64,000 nt of DNA from Streptomyces sp. JJ66. Lineage in GTDB: Bacteria; Actinomycetota; Actinomycetes; Streptomycetales; Streptomycetaceae. The stretch is from contig NZ_JAEVFI010000027.1 of the NCBI RefSeq assembly GCF_019303495.1, forward strand, positions 39,341 through 103,340. The letters are read 5' to 3'. The position numbers and the translations under genes are program-made. The notes under the pieces were generated by a model. That model saw only the letters and a list, made by a program, of their open reading frames with translations, had not been told where the DNA came from and searched no databases. Every line of letters starts with the position of its first letter. The first letter of the stretch is position 1. This document shows, piece by piece, positions 39,927 to 48,451 of the stretch.

Positions 39927-40490
39927 ATGGCGCACGACACACCACCACGCTGGGACCGCAAGATGCAGCAGCGGCTGGTGCGCGGCGAGGCCGCCGCGCT
40001 CGGCGAGCTGTACGACCGGTTCGCGTCCCTGGTGTACGGCCTGGCGTACCGCGTGCTGGGCGAGGAGGACGCGGCCGCCGGCGTCACCCGGGAGGTGTTC
40101 GCGCACGTGTGGGAGCACCCGGACGCCTACCGCCCCAAGGACGGCCCGCTGCGCGCCTGGCTCGCGGCGCTGGCCCGGCAGGAGGCGGTGCGTGGGCTGC
40201 GCTCCCGGCACGCGGCGGCGGGCGGGCCGCCGGAGGAGCTGGAGCAGCGGGTGCGCTCCGCGTCAGCCGCCGCCCGCGCGGACTACATCGTCACCGCCAT
40301 GCCGCCCACTCTGCGGGCCGCGCTGGAGCTGGCCCACCGGGGCCGCCGGACCTACCCGGAGGCGGCGCGGGATCTGGGCGTCACCGATGCCGAGGCCCGG
40401 CGCAGGCTGCGGCTGGGCCTGCAACTGCTCTCGACGGCGACCCCGCTGCCGCCGCCCTCCGGTCCCGCCGGGCTCGGGGGCGGGCGGTGA
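39927..40490 (+). CDS. ECF-type RNA polymerase sigma factor
   Basis: 187 residues. Region 2 reads RGEAAALGELYDRFASLVYG, LAYRVLGEEDAAAGVTREVF and HVWEHPDAYRPKDGPLRAWL. Region 4 is diverged: AALELAHRGRRTYPEAARDL and GVTDAEARRRLRLGLQLLS. The usual DALTVAY-type recognition helix is weak, so promoter specificity may be odd. The stop overlaps the GTG of the downstream zinc-finger gene (GTGA), a strict sigma/anti-sigma arrangement. A similar pair lies in this region of S. coelicolor, as I recall. Confidence 0.85.
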   Translation: MAHDTPPRWDRKMQQRLVRGEAAALGELYDRFASLVYGLAYRVLGEEDAAAGVTREVFAHVWEHPDAYRPKDGPLRAWLAALARQEAVRGLRSRHAAAGGPPEELEQRVRSASAAARADYIVTAMPPTLRAALELAHRGRRTYPEAARDLGVTDAEARRRLRLGLQLLSTATPLPPPSGPAGLGGGR

Positions 40491-42079
40491 GCGGCCCGCG
40501 GCTGCCCGGCGGGGACGGCCGCGCCGACGGCGCCGGGGAGCCACCCCGCATACCCCCGCCCCGCCCGGCCGCCGACGACGCGCCCCGGTGGGTACCACCA
40601 GACCGCGACGTCCCGTGGCCACCGGACGATCCCGGCACGCCCGAGCGGCCCACCGCACGGGAGCGGCCCACCGCCCCGGGCGGGTTCGGCACCCCGGAGC
40701 AGCCCGCCGCGCCGGAGCCGCCCGGCCCACCCACCGCGCCGGACGCCCCACGTGCGCCGGACCCGGTCCCACCGCAGCAACCGCCGGGGCCGGAACCCGG
40801 GGCGGGGCAGACGCAGGCACGGGCGCGGACCGGTGAGCCGGAGGTGACCGCCGGGGCAGAAGAGGCCGCCGGGGCCGAGGTGGCCGACGGAGCAGAAGAG
40901 GTGGCCGACGGAGCAGAAGAGGTGGCCGACGGAGCAGAAGAGGCCGCCGGGGCGATGGGGCATGCCGGGACGGGTGAGGTCAGCGACGTGTTCGACCACG
41001 GCACGCTGAAGTCGCTGCTGGGAGCCTGGGCGCTGTCGGCCTGTCCGCCGGAGGAGACGACGGCGGTCGAAGCGCACCTGACCGACTGCGCGGCCTGCGC
41101 CGAGGAGGCCCTGCGCCTGCGGGACGCCGTGGGCCTGCTGCGCCACGAGGAGAGCCTGGACCTGGACCCGCTGCTGCGTTCCCGCGTCCTCGCCGGGTGC
41201 CTGGACCGGCGTCCGGCCCGCATTCCCGTGCCCGAGTGGGCCGGGCCCTACGACGCCGAGGCGGCGCGGCTGGACGCGCTGCTGCGCGACATGGGCGCGG
41301 CGGAGTGGGACGCCGAGGTGCGGCTGCGCTGGTTCGACGGCGAGCGGCAGCGGACGCGGAGCGTGACGGTCGCCCAGGTCGTCGGCCACCTCACCGCGGT
41401 GGACGGCCTGGTGGCCACCGCGCTCGGCCTGCCGGACCCGCTGACCGCCACCGCCGCGCCCGCCTTCGTCGCCCGTACCGAGGCGTACTGGCGTCAGATG
41501 GGCGAGCGGTCGCCGCGCTCGGCGCGGGTGCCGTGGCGGGCCCAGTCGCACACGCTGGTGCAGGCCGCGTCGTTCGCCGTGGAACGCGCGGAGGCCCTCA
41601 TCGTGCCCGGCTCCGGGCTGCCGCTGCCGGACGCCTTCCTCGACCGCGCCTTCGAGTGCTGGGTGCACGGCGCGGACATCGCCGAGGCCGTCGCTTACCC
41701 GTACCGGCAGCCCGCGGCGCCTCACCTGCGGCTGCTGGTGGACCTGGCCGCCCGCATGCTGCCCGTCGTGCTCGCCGCCCGCCGCAGGTCCGGCCTCGCG
41801 GCCCCCGCCCGCACGCTGACGGCCGCCGGAGCCCCGGGGCGTTCCCTGCACCTGGAGATCGAGGGCGCGGGCGGCGGAGACTGGCACATCCCGCTCGACT
41901 CCCCCGCCGCCGTCGGCTCCGAGCACCAGACGGTGGCGCATATCGCGCTGGACGGCCTGGAGTTCTGCCAGCTCGCGGCGGGCCACGTCACCCCGCGCGA
42001 CGCGGCGGCCGGGGCCGTGGGCGACCGCGAGGCCGTCCACGACGTCCTGCTGGCCACGGCGTCGCTGAGCCGCCTTTGA
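40487..42079 (+). CDS. anti-sigma zinc-finger protein fused to a maleylpyruvate-isomerase-like domain
   Basis: 530 residues. Residues ~1-165 are Pro/Ala/Glu-rich with three repeats of EVADGAEE (about 40880-40940). Residues ~165-225 contain a ZAS-like finger: TLKSLLGAWALSACPPEETT then VEAHLTDCAACAEEALRLRD, with His-x3-Cys-x2-Cys. The remaining ~270 residues form an MDMPI-N-like four-helix fold: SVTVAQVVGHLTAVDGLVATAL, CWVHGADIAEAVAYPY. No membrane helix is seen, so the sigma factor would be held in the cytoplasm. The C-terminal domain might sense mycothiol or another ligand; this is inference. Translation is coupled to the sigma gene. Confidence 0.82.
   Translation: MSGPRLPGGDGRADGAGEPPRIPPPRPAADDAPRWVPPDRDVPWPPDDPGTPERPTARERPTAPGGFGTPEQPAAPEPPGPPTAPDAPRAPDPVPPQQPPGPEPGAGQTQARARTGEPEVTAGAEEAAGAEVADGAEEVADGAEEVADGAEEAAGAMGHAGTGEVSDVFDHGTLKSLLGAWALSACPPEETTAVEAHLTDCAACAEEALRLRDAVGLLRHEESLDLDPLLRSRVLAGCLDRRPARIPVPEWAGPYDAEAARLDALLRDMGAAEWDAEVRLRWFDGERQRTRSVTVAQVVGHLTAVDGLVATALGLPDPLTATAAPAFVARTEAYWRQMGERSPRSARVPWRAQSHTLVQAASFAVERAEALIVPGSGLPLPDAFLDRAFECWVHGADIAEAVAYPYRQPAAPHLRLLVDLAARMLPVVLAARRRSGLAAPARTLTAAGAPGRSLHLEIEGAGGGDWHIPLDSPAAVGSEHQTVAHIALDGLEFCQLAAGHVTPRDAAAGAVGDREAVHDVLLATASLSRL
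40861..40960 (+). repeat. near-exact repeats encoding (EVADGAEE)n
   Basis: The segment GAGGTGGCCGACGGAGCAGA recurs in direct tandem with almost no change. It lies in the disordered N-terminal part of the anti-sigma protein. Confidence 0.8.
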
Positions 42080-42103
42080 CGCGGCCCGGAGCAGGGACAG
42101 CCC

Positions 42104-42988
42104 TCAGGCGAAGACCACCGTGCGGTGCCCGTTCAGCAGCACCCGGTGTTCGCTGTGCCACTTCACCGCGCGGGCCAGCGCCTGGCACTCGACGTCGCGG
42201 CCGATGGCGACGAGCTGCTCCGGCGTCACCTCGTGGCCGACGCGTTCGACCTCCTGCTCGATGATCGGCCCCTCGTCCAGGTCGGCCGTCACGTAGTGCG
42301 CGGTGGCGCCGATCAGCTTCACCCCGCGCGCGTGCGCCTGGTGGTAGGGCTTGGCGCCCTTGAAGCTCGGCAGGAAGGAGTGGTGGATGTTGATGATCCG
42401 CCCGGGCAGCGCCTTGCACAGGTCGTCGGAGAGCACCTGCATGTAGCGGGCGAGGACCACCAGTTCGACGCCCTCGGCGGCCACCAGCTCCAGCAGCTTC
42501 GCCTCCGCCTCGGCCTTGGTCTCGCGGGTGACCGGGATGTGGTGGAAGGGGACGCCGTAGGAGGCGGCGAGCTCGGCGAAGTCGGTGTGGTTGGAGACGA
42601 CGGCGGCGATCTCCACCGGCAGCGCGCCGATGCGGCAGCGGAACAGCAGGTCGTTCAGGCAGTGCCCGAACTTGCTGACCATGAGCACCACACGCATCTT
42701 CGCGTCGGCCCGGTGGATCTGCCAGTCCATGTGGAAGCTGTCGCCGACGGCCGCGAAGGAGGCCCGCAGCTTCTCCAGCGTCACCGGCGGCTCGGCGCTG
42801 AAGTGGACGCGCATGAAGAACAGACCGGTGTCGTGGTCGCCGAACTGCTGGCTGTCCTCGATGTTGCAGCCGGTCATGAACAGATAGCTGGACACCGCGT
42901 GGACGATGCCCTGCTTGTCCGGGCAGGACAGGGTCAGCACGTACTGGTCGGCGGTGGCCCGGTCAGGGGCGGCGGACGGCGAACTCAT
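42104..42988 (-). CDS. purU: formyltetrahydrofolate deformylase
   Basis: 294 residues from the ATG at 42988. The N-terminal ACT domain (~15-95) begins YVLTLSCPDKQGIVHAVSSY and contains DSQQFGD. The C-terminal formyl-transferase-like domain has KMRVVLMVSKFGHCLNDLL, AAVVSNHTDFAELA, INIHHSFLPSFKGAKPYHQA and YVTADLDEGPIIEQEVERV; the Asn/His/Asp catalytic triad is present. It hydrolyses 10-formyl-THF to formate and THF, supplying formate for purine synthesis and balancing one-carbon pools. It follows the SCO4402-like gene on the same strand, a neighbour order I recall in S. coelicolor. Confidence 0.96.
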   Translation of the reverse strand: MSSPSAAPDRATADQYVLTLSCPDKQGIVHAVSSYLFMTGCNIEDSQQFGDHDTGLFFMRVHFSAEPPVTLEKLRASFAAVGDSFHMDWQIHRADAKMRVVLMVSKFGHCLNDLLFRCRIGALPVEIAAVVSNHTDFAELAASYGVPFHHIPVTRETKAEAEAKLLELVAAEGVELVVLARYMQVLSDDLCKALPGRIINIHHSFLPSFKGAKPYHQAHARGVKLIGATAHYVTADLDEGPIIEQEVERVGHEVTPEQLVAIGRDVECQALARAVKWHSEHRVLLNGHRTVVFA

Positions 42989-43019
42989 GGGCACCAGGGT
43001 GGCACACCGGGCGGACGGG

Positions 43020-43466
43020 TCAGGCGGCGCGCAGCATGATCGCCAGCACCTCAAGCGACTTCACCGGCTCCTGCGGGTCGTCCCCGTCGTTGTGCGCGAG
43101 CAGGACGTGCGCCACGTGGGCCGCCTGCCGCGCCTGCGCCCACCCGGGGTGCTCCAGGTAGGCGGCGACGGGGGCGTCCGCGCCGACCTGGTGCAGAATG
43201 CGCAGCACGGGCAGCACCGCCGCGTCCACGGCAGCGGCCTCCTCGGCGTCCCGGAACACCGCGCCGACGTACTTCTCGGCCGACCAGTGGTCCAGCCAGG
43301 TGTCCTCGACGAGGCGGTACACGGCGTCGGTCACGTCCCCGTAGCCGGGGCGGCCCGCGAGCCAGTACGTCTCCTGGAAGACGGCGTCGGAGAGCATGTG
43401 CAGCGCCGAGCGCACGTTGCTGCGCCAGCGCCACCAGGGCATGTCGTTGACCGGCATGCCGCCCAT
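43020..43466 (-). CDS. SCO4402-family protein
   Basis: 148 residues from the ATG at 43466, beginning MGGMPVNDMPWWRWRSNVRS and continuing ALHMLSDAVFQETYWLAGR, YGDVTDAVYRLVEDTWLDHW, SAEKYVGAVFRD, HQVGADAPVAAYLEHPGW. This is a conserved actinomycete family named after the S. coelicolor locus; no function is known to me. It is soluble and helical with many Trp residues near the N-terminus. The frame is open to a GTG at 43520, but the conserved-looking part starts at MGGMP. It lies about 30 bp upstream of purU on the same strand. Confidence 0.88.
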   Translation of the reverse strand: MGGMPVNDMPWWRWRSNVRSALHMLSDAVFQETYWLAGRPGYGDVTDAVYRLVEDTWLDHWSAEKYVGAVFRDAEEAAAVDAAVLPVLRILHQVGADAPVAAYLEHPGWAQARQAAHVAHVLLAHNDGDDPQEPVKSLEVLAIMLRAA

Positions 43467-43634
43467 GGTGGCGGACCGGCGGGTGCGGCGGGAAGAGCTC
43501 TCGTGGGCGTGCACGGTCACCGATCGTACGTGCGCGCCCCCCGGTCCCCCGAACCCCCCGTCTTCATCTCCTGGTCACCCACAGTTGGGGAACCATCACT
43601 TGGCCGTTACGTGGGCCCGGCAGGGTGGCGCGAC

Positions 43635-44993
43635 ATGACCGCTTGGCGTGCACCACGCGACCTCCGTCCCGTCACCGCCGCCGTTCTCGCCGTCGCCGCG
43701 CTCGCCGGCACGGTCACCGGGTGCGACACGCTCTCCGGTGGGTCGGCCGACACGCCGATCACCGTGATGACCTGGGCCCCGCAGGAGACCAAGGCCACCA
43801 ACATGCCCGGCATGACGGCGGTCGCCACCGCCTACGCCCGCTGGGTCAACGACAGCGGCGGCGTGGGTGGCCGCGAGCTGAAGGTCGTCACCTGCGACGA
43901 GGGCAACGACAGCGTGCGGGCCGCGCGGTGCGCCGAGCAGGCGCGCGAGGTGGGCGCCGTCGCCGTCGTCGGCTCCTACACGCAGCACGCCCGCACCGTC
44001 ATGCCCGCGCTGGAGGTGGCCGGAATCCCCTACCTCGGCGGATACGGGCTGACGACGGAGGAGATGTCCAGCCCGCTGTCCTTCCCCGTCAACGGCGGCC
44101 AGCCGGCGCTCGTCGCGGGCAGCGGCCGGCAGCTCGCCGACGTCTGCGAGGACACCGCGCTCGTGCGGCCGGATACCAGCGCGGGCGACGAACTGCCCGG
44201 CCTGTTCAACGCCGGGCTGCACGGCGGCAAGGCGAAACCGGCGGCGGACGTGCGCGCCCCGGAGGACTCCGCGTCCTACGCCGATGAGGCCCGGCGCGCG
44301 CTGCGGGGCGCGGGCGTGGACGCCGGTTCACCGGGTGCGGACGGCCGCGAGCGGTACGCCACGGCGTCCGGGCCGGCTGAGGGCTCGCGGACCGGGCCGG
44401 ACGCGGATTCCGGGGCCGCGCACGCCTGCGTCGCCGCCGCGCTCGGCGGGCGCACCGGCACGTTCCTGGACTCCTTCGCCCGCGTCCGCGACGGCGCGCC
44501 CGCGGTGACGCTCGCCTCCGTGCTCGGCAGCGTCGAGCAGTCGCTGATCAACCGCACCGGCGGCGCCAGCAGCATGCTGGAGGGCTCCTACGTCACCAGC
44601 TGGTACCCGGCCCTCCAGGAACCGGTGTGGGATGAGATGAAGGGCGTCCTGCACGAGTACGCCTTCGGTGACAACCGCATCGACCCCGCCGACCCGGGCG
44701 TGCAGACGACGTGGGTCGCCTACACCGTGCTGCGCGCGGTGCTGGAGTCCATGGAGGGTGAGGAGATCACCCACCGCAGTGTCCACCGGACGCTGGACGA
44801 CACCGGCCCGGTCAGCACCGGCGGCATCACGCCCGCCCTGCGCTGGCACTACGAGGACCTGCTCGGCGCCCCGGAGTACCCGCGCATCGTCAACGCCAAC
44901 GTGAGCTTCCAGCAGGTCCGCGAAGGCCAGCTCGTCGCCACCCGCGGCAAGCTGGTGGACATGGGCCCCACCCTCCTGAACCTCCCCAGCTGA
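43635..44993 (+). CDS. substrate-binding lipoprotein (periplasmic-binding-protein type)
   Basis: 452 residues. The N-terminus (AAVLAVAALAGTVTGCDTL) is a lipoprotein signal with the lipobox VTGC. The body has a type-1 binding-protein layout: KATNMPGMTAVATAYARWVN, GGVGGRELKVVTCDEGND, GAVAVVGSYTQHARTVMPAL, GIPYLGGYGLT. That is similar to branched-chain amino-acid or urea receptors. No ABC permease or ATPase gene is adjacent, so it may feed a distant transporter or act as a sensor. It is divergent from the SCO4402-like gene. Confidence 0.88.
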   Translation: MTAWRAPRDLRPVTAAVLAVAALAGTVTGCDTLSGGSADTPITVMTWAPQETKATNMPGMTAVATAYARWVNDSGGVGGRELKVVTCDEGNDSVRAARCAEQAREVGAVAVVGSYTQHARTVMPALEVAGIPYLGGYGLTTEEMSSPLSFPVNGGQPALVAGSGRQLADVCEDTALVRPDTSAGDELPGLFNAGLHGGKAKPAADVRAPEDSASYADEARRALRGAGVDAGSPGADGRERYATASGPAEGSRTGPDADSGAAHACVAAALGGRTGTFLDSFARVRDGAPAVTLASVLGSVEQSLINRTGGASSMLEGSYVTSWYPALQEPVWDEMKGVLHEYAFGDNRIDPADPGVQTTWVAYTVLRAVLESMEGEEITHRSVHRTLDDTGPVSTGGITPALRWHYEDLLGAPEYPRIVNANVSFQQVREGQLVATRGKLVDMGPTLLNLPS

Positions 44994-45066
44994 CCCACCC
45001 GGGTTCCCGCCGCCCGGCACGGCCGCGCGGCAGCACGGCACCGGGGCCGCCGCGCGGGGTTGCGGG

Positions 45067-46560
45067 TTACAGCTGGGTGGCCTGGCGCTCGGGGAGGCCG
45101 TGTTCGCGTGCCGTGGGGTTCCACAGCCGCGCCGCCTCCTTCTTCGCCGCCGTCGCGTCCCCGCTGGCCGCCGTCGCCTGGGTCAGCGCGTCCGTCGATT
45201 TCGCCGTGCCGCCGGGGCAGCCGCCCTCCGCTGCGGCGTCGTCGGCCCAGTCGGCGTAGTGCTCGTCGGCGGCGGCGGACGCCTTCCACGCCTCGGTCAG
45301 CTCGTCCGCGAGCGCCTCGTGGTCGGGCAGCTGGTCGAGGTTCAGCTCCCCGAGCCGGGTCACCAGGTCGGTGCGCTGGTCGGCGGCGTCGCGGAGGTCC
45401 TTGGCGGCCTGGCCGAGCTTCGTGCACTCCTTGATGTTCTGCACCGAGCTGATGACGGTGTCCCGGCTGTTGTTGCTGTCGGCCAGCAGCTCGTCCAGCG
45501 CCCGGGCCTGCTCCTGGGCACTCTCCTGGCCCGCCTGCCCGGCCTCGGCGCTCGGCCCGGCGCTCGGCGGGGTGTCATCGCGGCCGTCCTCCTCGCCGCC
45601 ACCGCTGGTGACCGCGCCGACGACCAGACCCGCGCCGATGATCACGACCAGGGCGAGCGCGCCGATGAGGTAGGTGCGGCGCCGTCCGCCGGAGGTACGT
45701 GGCCCCTGCGGGCCGGGATCACCGTGGGCACCGCCTCCTGGGACGGGGCCGCCGCCGGGTCCGGGCGGGGACGGCGGCTGGTGACCGGCGGGCGGGTAGC
45801 CGTACCCGTGGCCGGGCGGACTGAGCGGGTAGCCGTAGCCGGACCGCTGCGGGGAACCTCCGGCGGACGCGGCCCCGGCCGGGCGGAAGAGGTTGTCGAA
45901 CTCCGCCGGGGGCTGGCGCGCGTCGCCGCCCGGCGGCGCCTGTTGCGGGGCGGCCGGAGGCTGCTGCGCCGCCCGGGGCGGGGTGTGCGCGGGCTGCGGC
46001 GGCTGGTGCCCCTGCCGGGGGACGCGGCGGAGCTGCTGCGTGGCCTCCGGGTTCCCGGCGGACCCCGGGTCCTGCGGCGGAGCACCGGTGGCGGGCGGCA
46101 GGACGCGGGTGGCCTCGGCCTCGCCCGCACCGCCTGCGGGCGGCGCCCCCTGCGGGGGAAGGAGCTGGGTCTCGTCGGCCGCGCCGGGAGCACCCGCGTA
46201 CGGGGGCGGGGGGCCGCCGTAGGACGGCTCGGGCGCCAGCGGCGGCAGCATGCGCGTCGCGTCGTCGGCCCCGGGCACAGCACCGGCCTGCGGGGGCAGC
46301 GGGGGCGCGGGGGGCTGCGCGTAGCCCGTGGGCGGCTGGGGCGGCAGCACCCGGGTCTCGTCGGCCGCGCCGGACGGCCCCACGGGCGCCTGCGCGGGCG
46401 GCGGTGCCTCGCCGGGCCCCCAGGGCCGTCCCCAGGGCTGCCCACCGGACGGTGGGGCCTGCGGGACCTCACGCGAACGCGGTGGCCACGGCTCGCTGCC
46501 CTCGGGCGGCAGGAGAACTCCCTCGCGGGGCTCGTCGCCCTGTCCGCTGTGCGCTGTCAC
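45067..46560 (-). CDS. single-pass membrane protein with repeated T-x-x-L-P-P motifs
   Basis: 497 residues. Residues ~1-305 are cytoplasmic and Pro/Gly/Gln-rich. Five motifs recur: DETRVLPP, DATRMLPP, DETQLLPP, EATRVLPP, EATQQLRR. A single helix, TYLIGALALVVIIGAGLVVG, follows near 310. The extracytoplasmic ~165 residues are helical and contain two cysteines (IKECTKL, AEGGCPGG). Repeated T-x-x-(I/L) motifs in such proteins are plausible phosphothreonine sites for FHA domains, written by Ser/Thr kinases such as the two in this window. That is inference. The family is common in streptomycetes but unnamed. Confidence 0.8.
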   Translation of the reverse strand: MTAHSGQGDEPREGVLLPPEGSEPWPPRSREVPQAPPSGGQPWGRPWGPGEAPPPAQAPVGPSGAADETRVLPPQPPTGYAQPPAPPLPPQAGAVPGADDATRMLPPLAPEPSYGGPPPPYAGAPGAADETQLLPPQGAPPAGGAGEAEATRVLPPATGAPPQDPGSAGNPEATQQLRRVPRQGHQPPQPAHTPPRAAQQPPAAPQQAPPGGDARQPPAEFDNLFRPAGAASAGGSPQRSGYGYPLSPPGHGYGYPPAGHQPPSPPGPGGGPVPGGGAHGDPGPQGPRTSGGRRRTYLIGALALVVIIGAGLVVGAVTSGGGEEDGRDDTPPSAGPSAEAGQAGQESAQEQARALDELLADSNNSRDTVISSVQNIKECTKLGQAAKDLRDAADQRTDLVTRLGELNLDQLPDHEALADELTEAWKASAAADEHYADWADDAAAEGGCPGGTAKSTDALTQATAASGDATAAKKEAARLWNPTAREHGLPERQATQL

Positions 46561-46743
46561 CGCCGGACTCCTTACCCACCTGTGCCCGCGTCACGGCCAC
46601 CCGGCCGGTGCGGGCGGCGTGTTGACCTCACGGCTCCGCTACCGGCGCCAGCGGGTCACGCTACCCGGTGACTCGCACACGCGGCCACGTCGTCCCCCCT
46701 ACCGGTCAGCACCCGCTGCTCAGCGCGTCGGCGGGCCACCGCC

Positions 46744-48225
46744 TCACCCGCCCGCCCGCTCCTCCGTCCCAGCGGAGGAGCGGGAGGAGAACGGCGCGGA
46801 CGGCGCGGACGGCGGGGAGGACTGCGACGGGACCGGCGACGAATCCCGCGCGGAGCTCCGCTCCGTGAACGCGCGCACCACCGGCTCGGCGGCGAACGGT
46901 TCGAGGCGGCGGTGGAAGGCGTCGAGGTACTCCTGCCCGCGCCCGGTGCGCAGGCCCGCCAGCAGGTCGAGCGCCTGCCCGGCGCTGTGGCAGGCCGCGT
47001 CGAGCTGACGCCCGGCGGCCTGCGCGTCGGCCAGGAGCAGCAGACCGATCGCCCGGCGCCGGGCCCGGGTCTGCGGATGCCCGGCGAGCGCCTCCTCCGC
47101 GCGGCTTTGGGCAGGCCCTGGCTGGCCGAGGTCGCGGTGGCAGTGGGCGAGTTCGTCGGCGAGGTAGGCGGCGTCGAAGTGGGCGATCCAGGGTGGGTCG
47201 TCGCCCGCGTCGGTGGCGGCCTCGGCGCGCTCGAACGCGGCCAGGGCACGGCCCGCGGCGAGCTGGCAGGCGCGGTGGTCGCCCAGCAGGGCGTGCCCGC
47301 GGGCCTCGGCCGCGTGGAACATGGCCTCGGTGCGCGGGGTGACCCGGCCACGGGTGCCCTCCTGCGCGGCGCGCGCCAGCTGGGTGATCTCGCGCGGGTT
47401 GCCCAGGGACGCCGCGAGGTGGCTCATTCCGGCCGCGAGCACGTAGCCGCCGTAGGCGCGGTCACCGCCGGCCTGGGCGAGCCGCAGCGCCTGGATGTAG
47501 TGGCGCTGGGCGAGCCCGGGACGTTTGGTGTCCACCGCCATGTACCCGGCCAGTTCGCTCAGCCGGGCGGCGGCGGCGAACAGCGCCCGCCCGACCGGCT
47601 CGCGGTAGGACCCGGCCAGCAGCCCGGCGAGGACGCTGTTCAGGTAGTGCGCGAGGACGGGGCGGACGTGGCCGCTGCCGAAGCGGTGGTCCAGCTCGGA
47701 CAGCGCGGCGGTGGTGGCCCGTACCGCCGCCACGTCGCCGGGGCCCACGCGCGGACCGCTGCCGCGGGGGACCTCGGTGTCCGGCGCGGAGATCAGCCAG
47801 TCCCGGCTGGGCTCGACCAGCGCGGCGGCGGCGACCGTCTGGCCGGTGAGGAAGTCGTGGCTGGCGACGTCGCCGCGCCACAGCTCGGTGGCCAGCTCGA
47901 CGGCCTGCGGGACGCTGCTGGCGTAGCGCAGGCCGACGCCGGAGCTCTGGTCGCGGCTGGGCGCCATGCCGATCTCGTCCACGGTGACGGGGCGCCCCAG
48001 CTTGCGGGCGAGCGCCTGAGCGATCATCGCCGGGGCCTGGCCGCGCGGCTGCTGGCCGCGCAGCCAGCGGGCGACGGACGTCTTGTCGTACCGCAGGTCG
48101 AGCCCGTGCTCGGCGCCCACGAGGTTGACGCGGCGGGCGAGCCCGGCGTTGGAGGAGCCCGCCGCCTCGATGAGGGCGGCGAGCCGGTCGTTCGGCTGGC
48201 GCGCGGTGAGCGGTCTGGCGGCCAT
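46744..48225 (-). CDS. NsdA-like transcriptional regulator with TPR region
   Basis: 493 residues from the ATG at 48225, which has GAAGGGGAC upstream. MAARPLTARQPNDRLAALIE starts an HTH region with GLDLRYDKTSVARWLRGQQP. A long helical/TPR part follows, with RHYIQALRLAQAGGDRAYGG, YVLAAGMSHLAASLGNPREI and ARAAQEGTRGRVTPRTEAMF. This strongly resembles NsdA, a negative regulator of sporulation and antibiotic production in S. coelicolor. Whether this is the nsdA orthologue or a paralogue cannot be told here. The C-terminal ~45 residues are Ser/Pro-rich. It is divergent from the prim-pol-like gene, an order that may be conserved. Confidence 0.82.
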   Translation of the reverse strand: MAARPLTARQPNDRLAALIEAAGSSNAGLARRVNLVGAEHGLDLRYDKTSVARWLRGQQPRGQAPAMIAQALARKLGRPVTVDEIGMAPSRDQSSGVGLRYASSVPQAVELATELWRGDVASHDFLTGQTVAAAALVEPSRDWLISAPDTEVPRGSGPRVGPGDVAAVRATTAALSELDHRFGSGHVRPVLAHYLNSVLAGLLAGSYREPVGRALFAAAARLSELAGYMAVDTKRPGLAQRHYIQALRLAQAGGDRAYGGYVLAAGMSHLAASLGNPREITQLARAAQEGTRGRVTPRTEAMFHAAEARGHALLGDHRACQLAAGRALAAFERAEAATDAGDDPPWIAHFDAAYLADELAHCHRDLGQPGPAQSRAEEALAGHPQTRARRRAIGLLLLADAQAAGRQLDAACHSAGQALDLLAGLRTGRGQEYLDAFHRRLEPFAAEPVVRAFTERSSARDSSPVPSQSSPPSAPSAPFSSRSSAGTEERAGG

Positions 48226-48451
48226 GCGGTGTCCCCTTCGAACCGACGACGGTGCGGGCGACGCACCCGGGAGCGCACCCGGTGTGGCTACCCAGCCGCA
48301 CCGCCCGGCGCCGCGCGCGCCCCCCTGCGTGCACCCGTGCGCCCCCGTGACCGACCGCATGCCCCGGCGTCGCCGGTCTGCCGTAACGTTGCGCCGCCGC
48401 GAACCACTCGAACAGCCGTAACCCTGGCCCAGCGGCGCAGTTGGGAACTGC

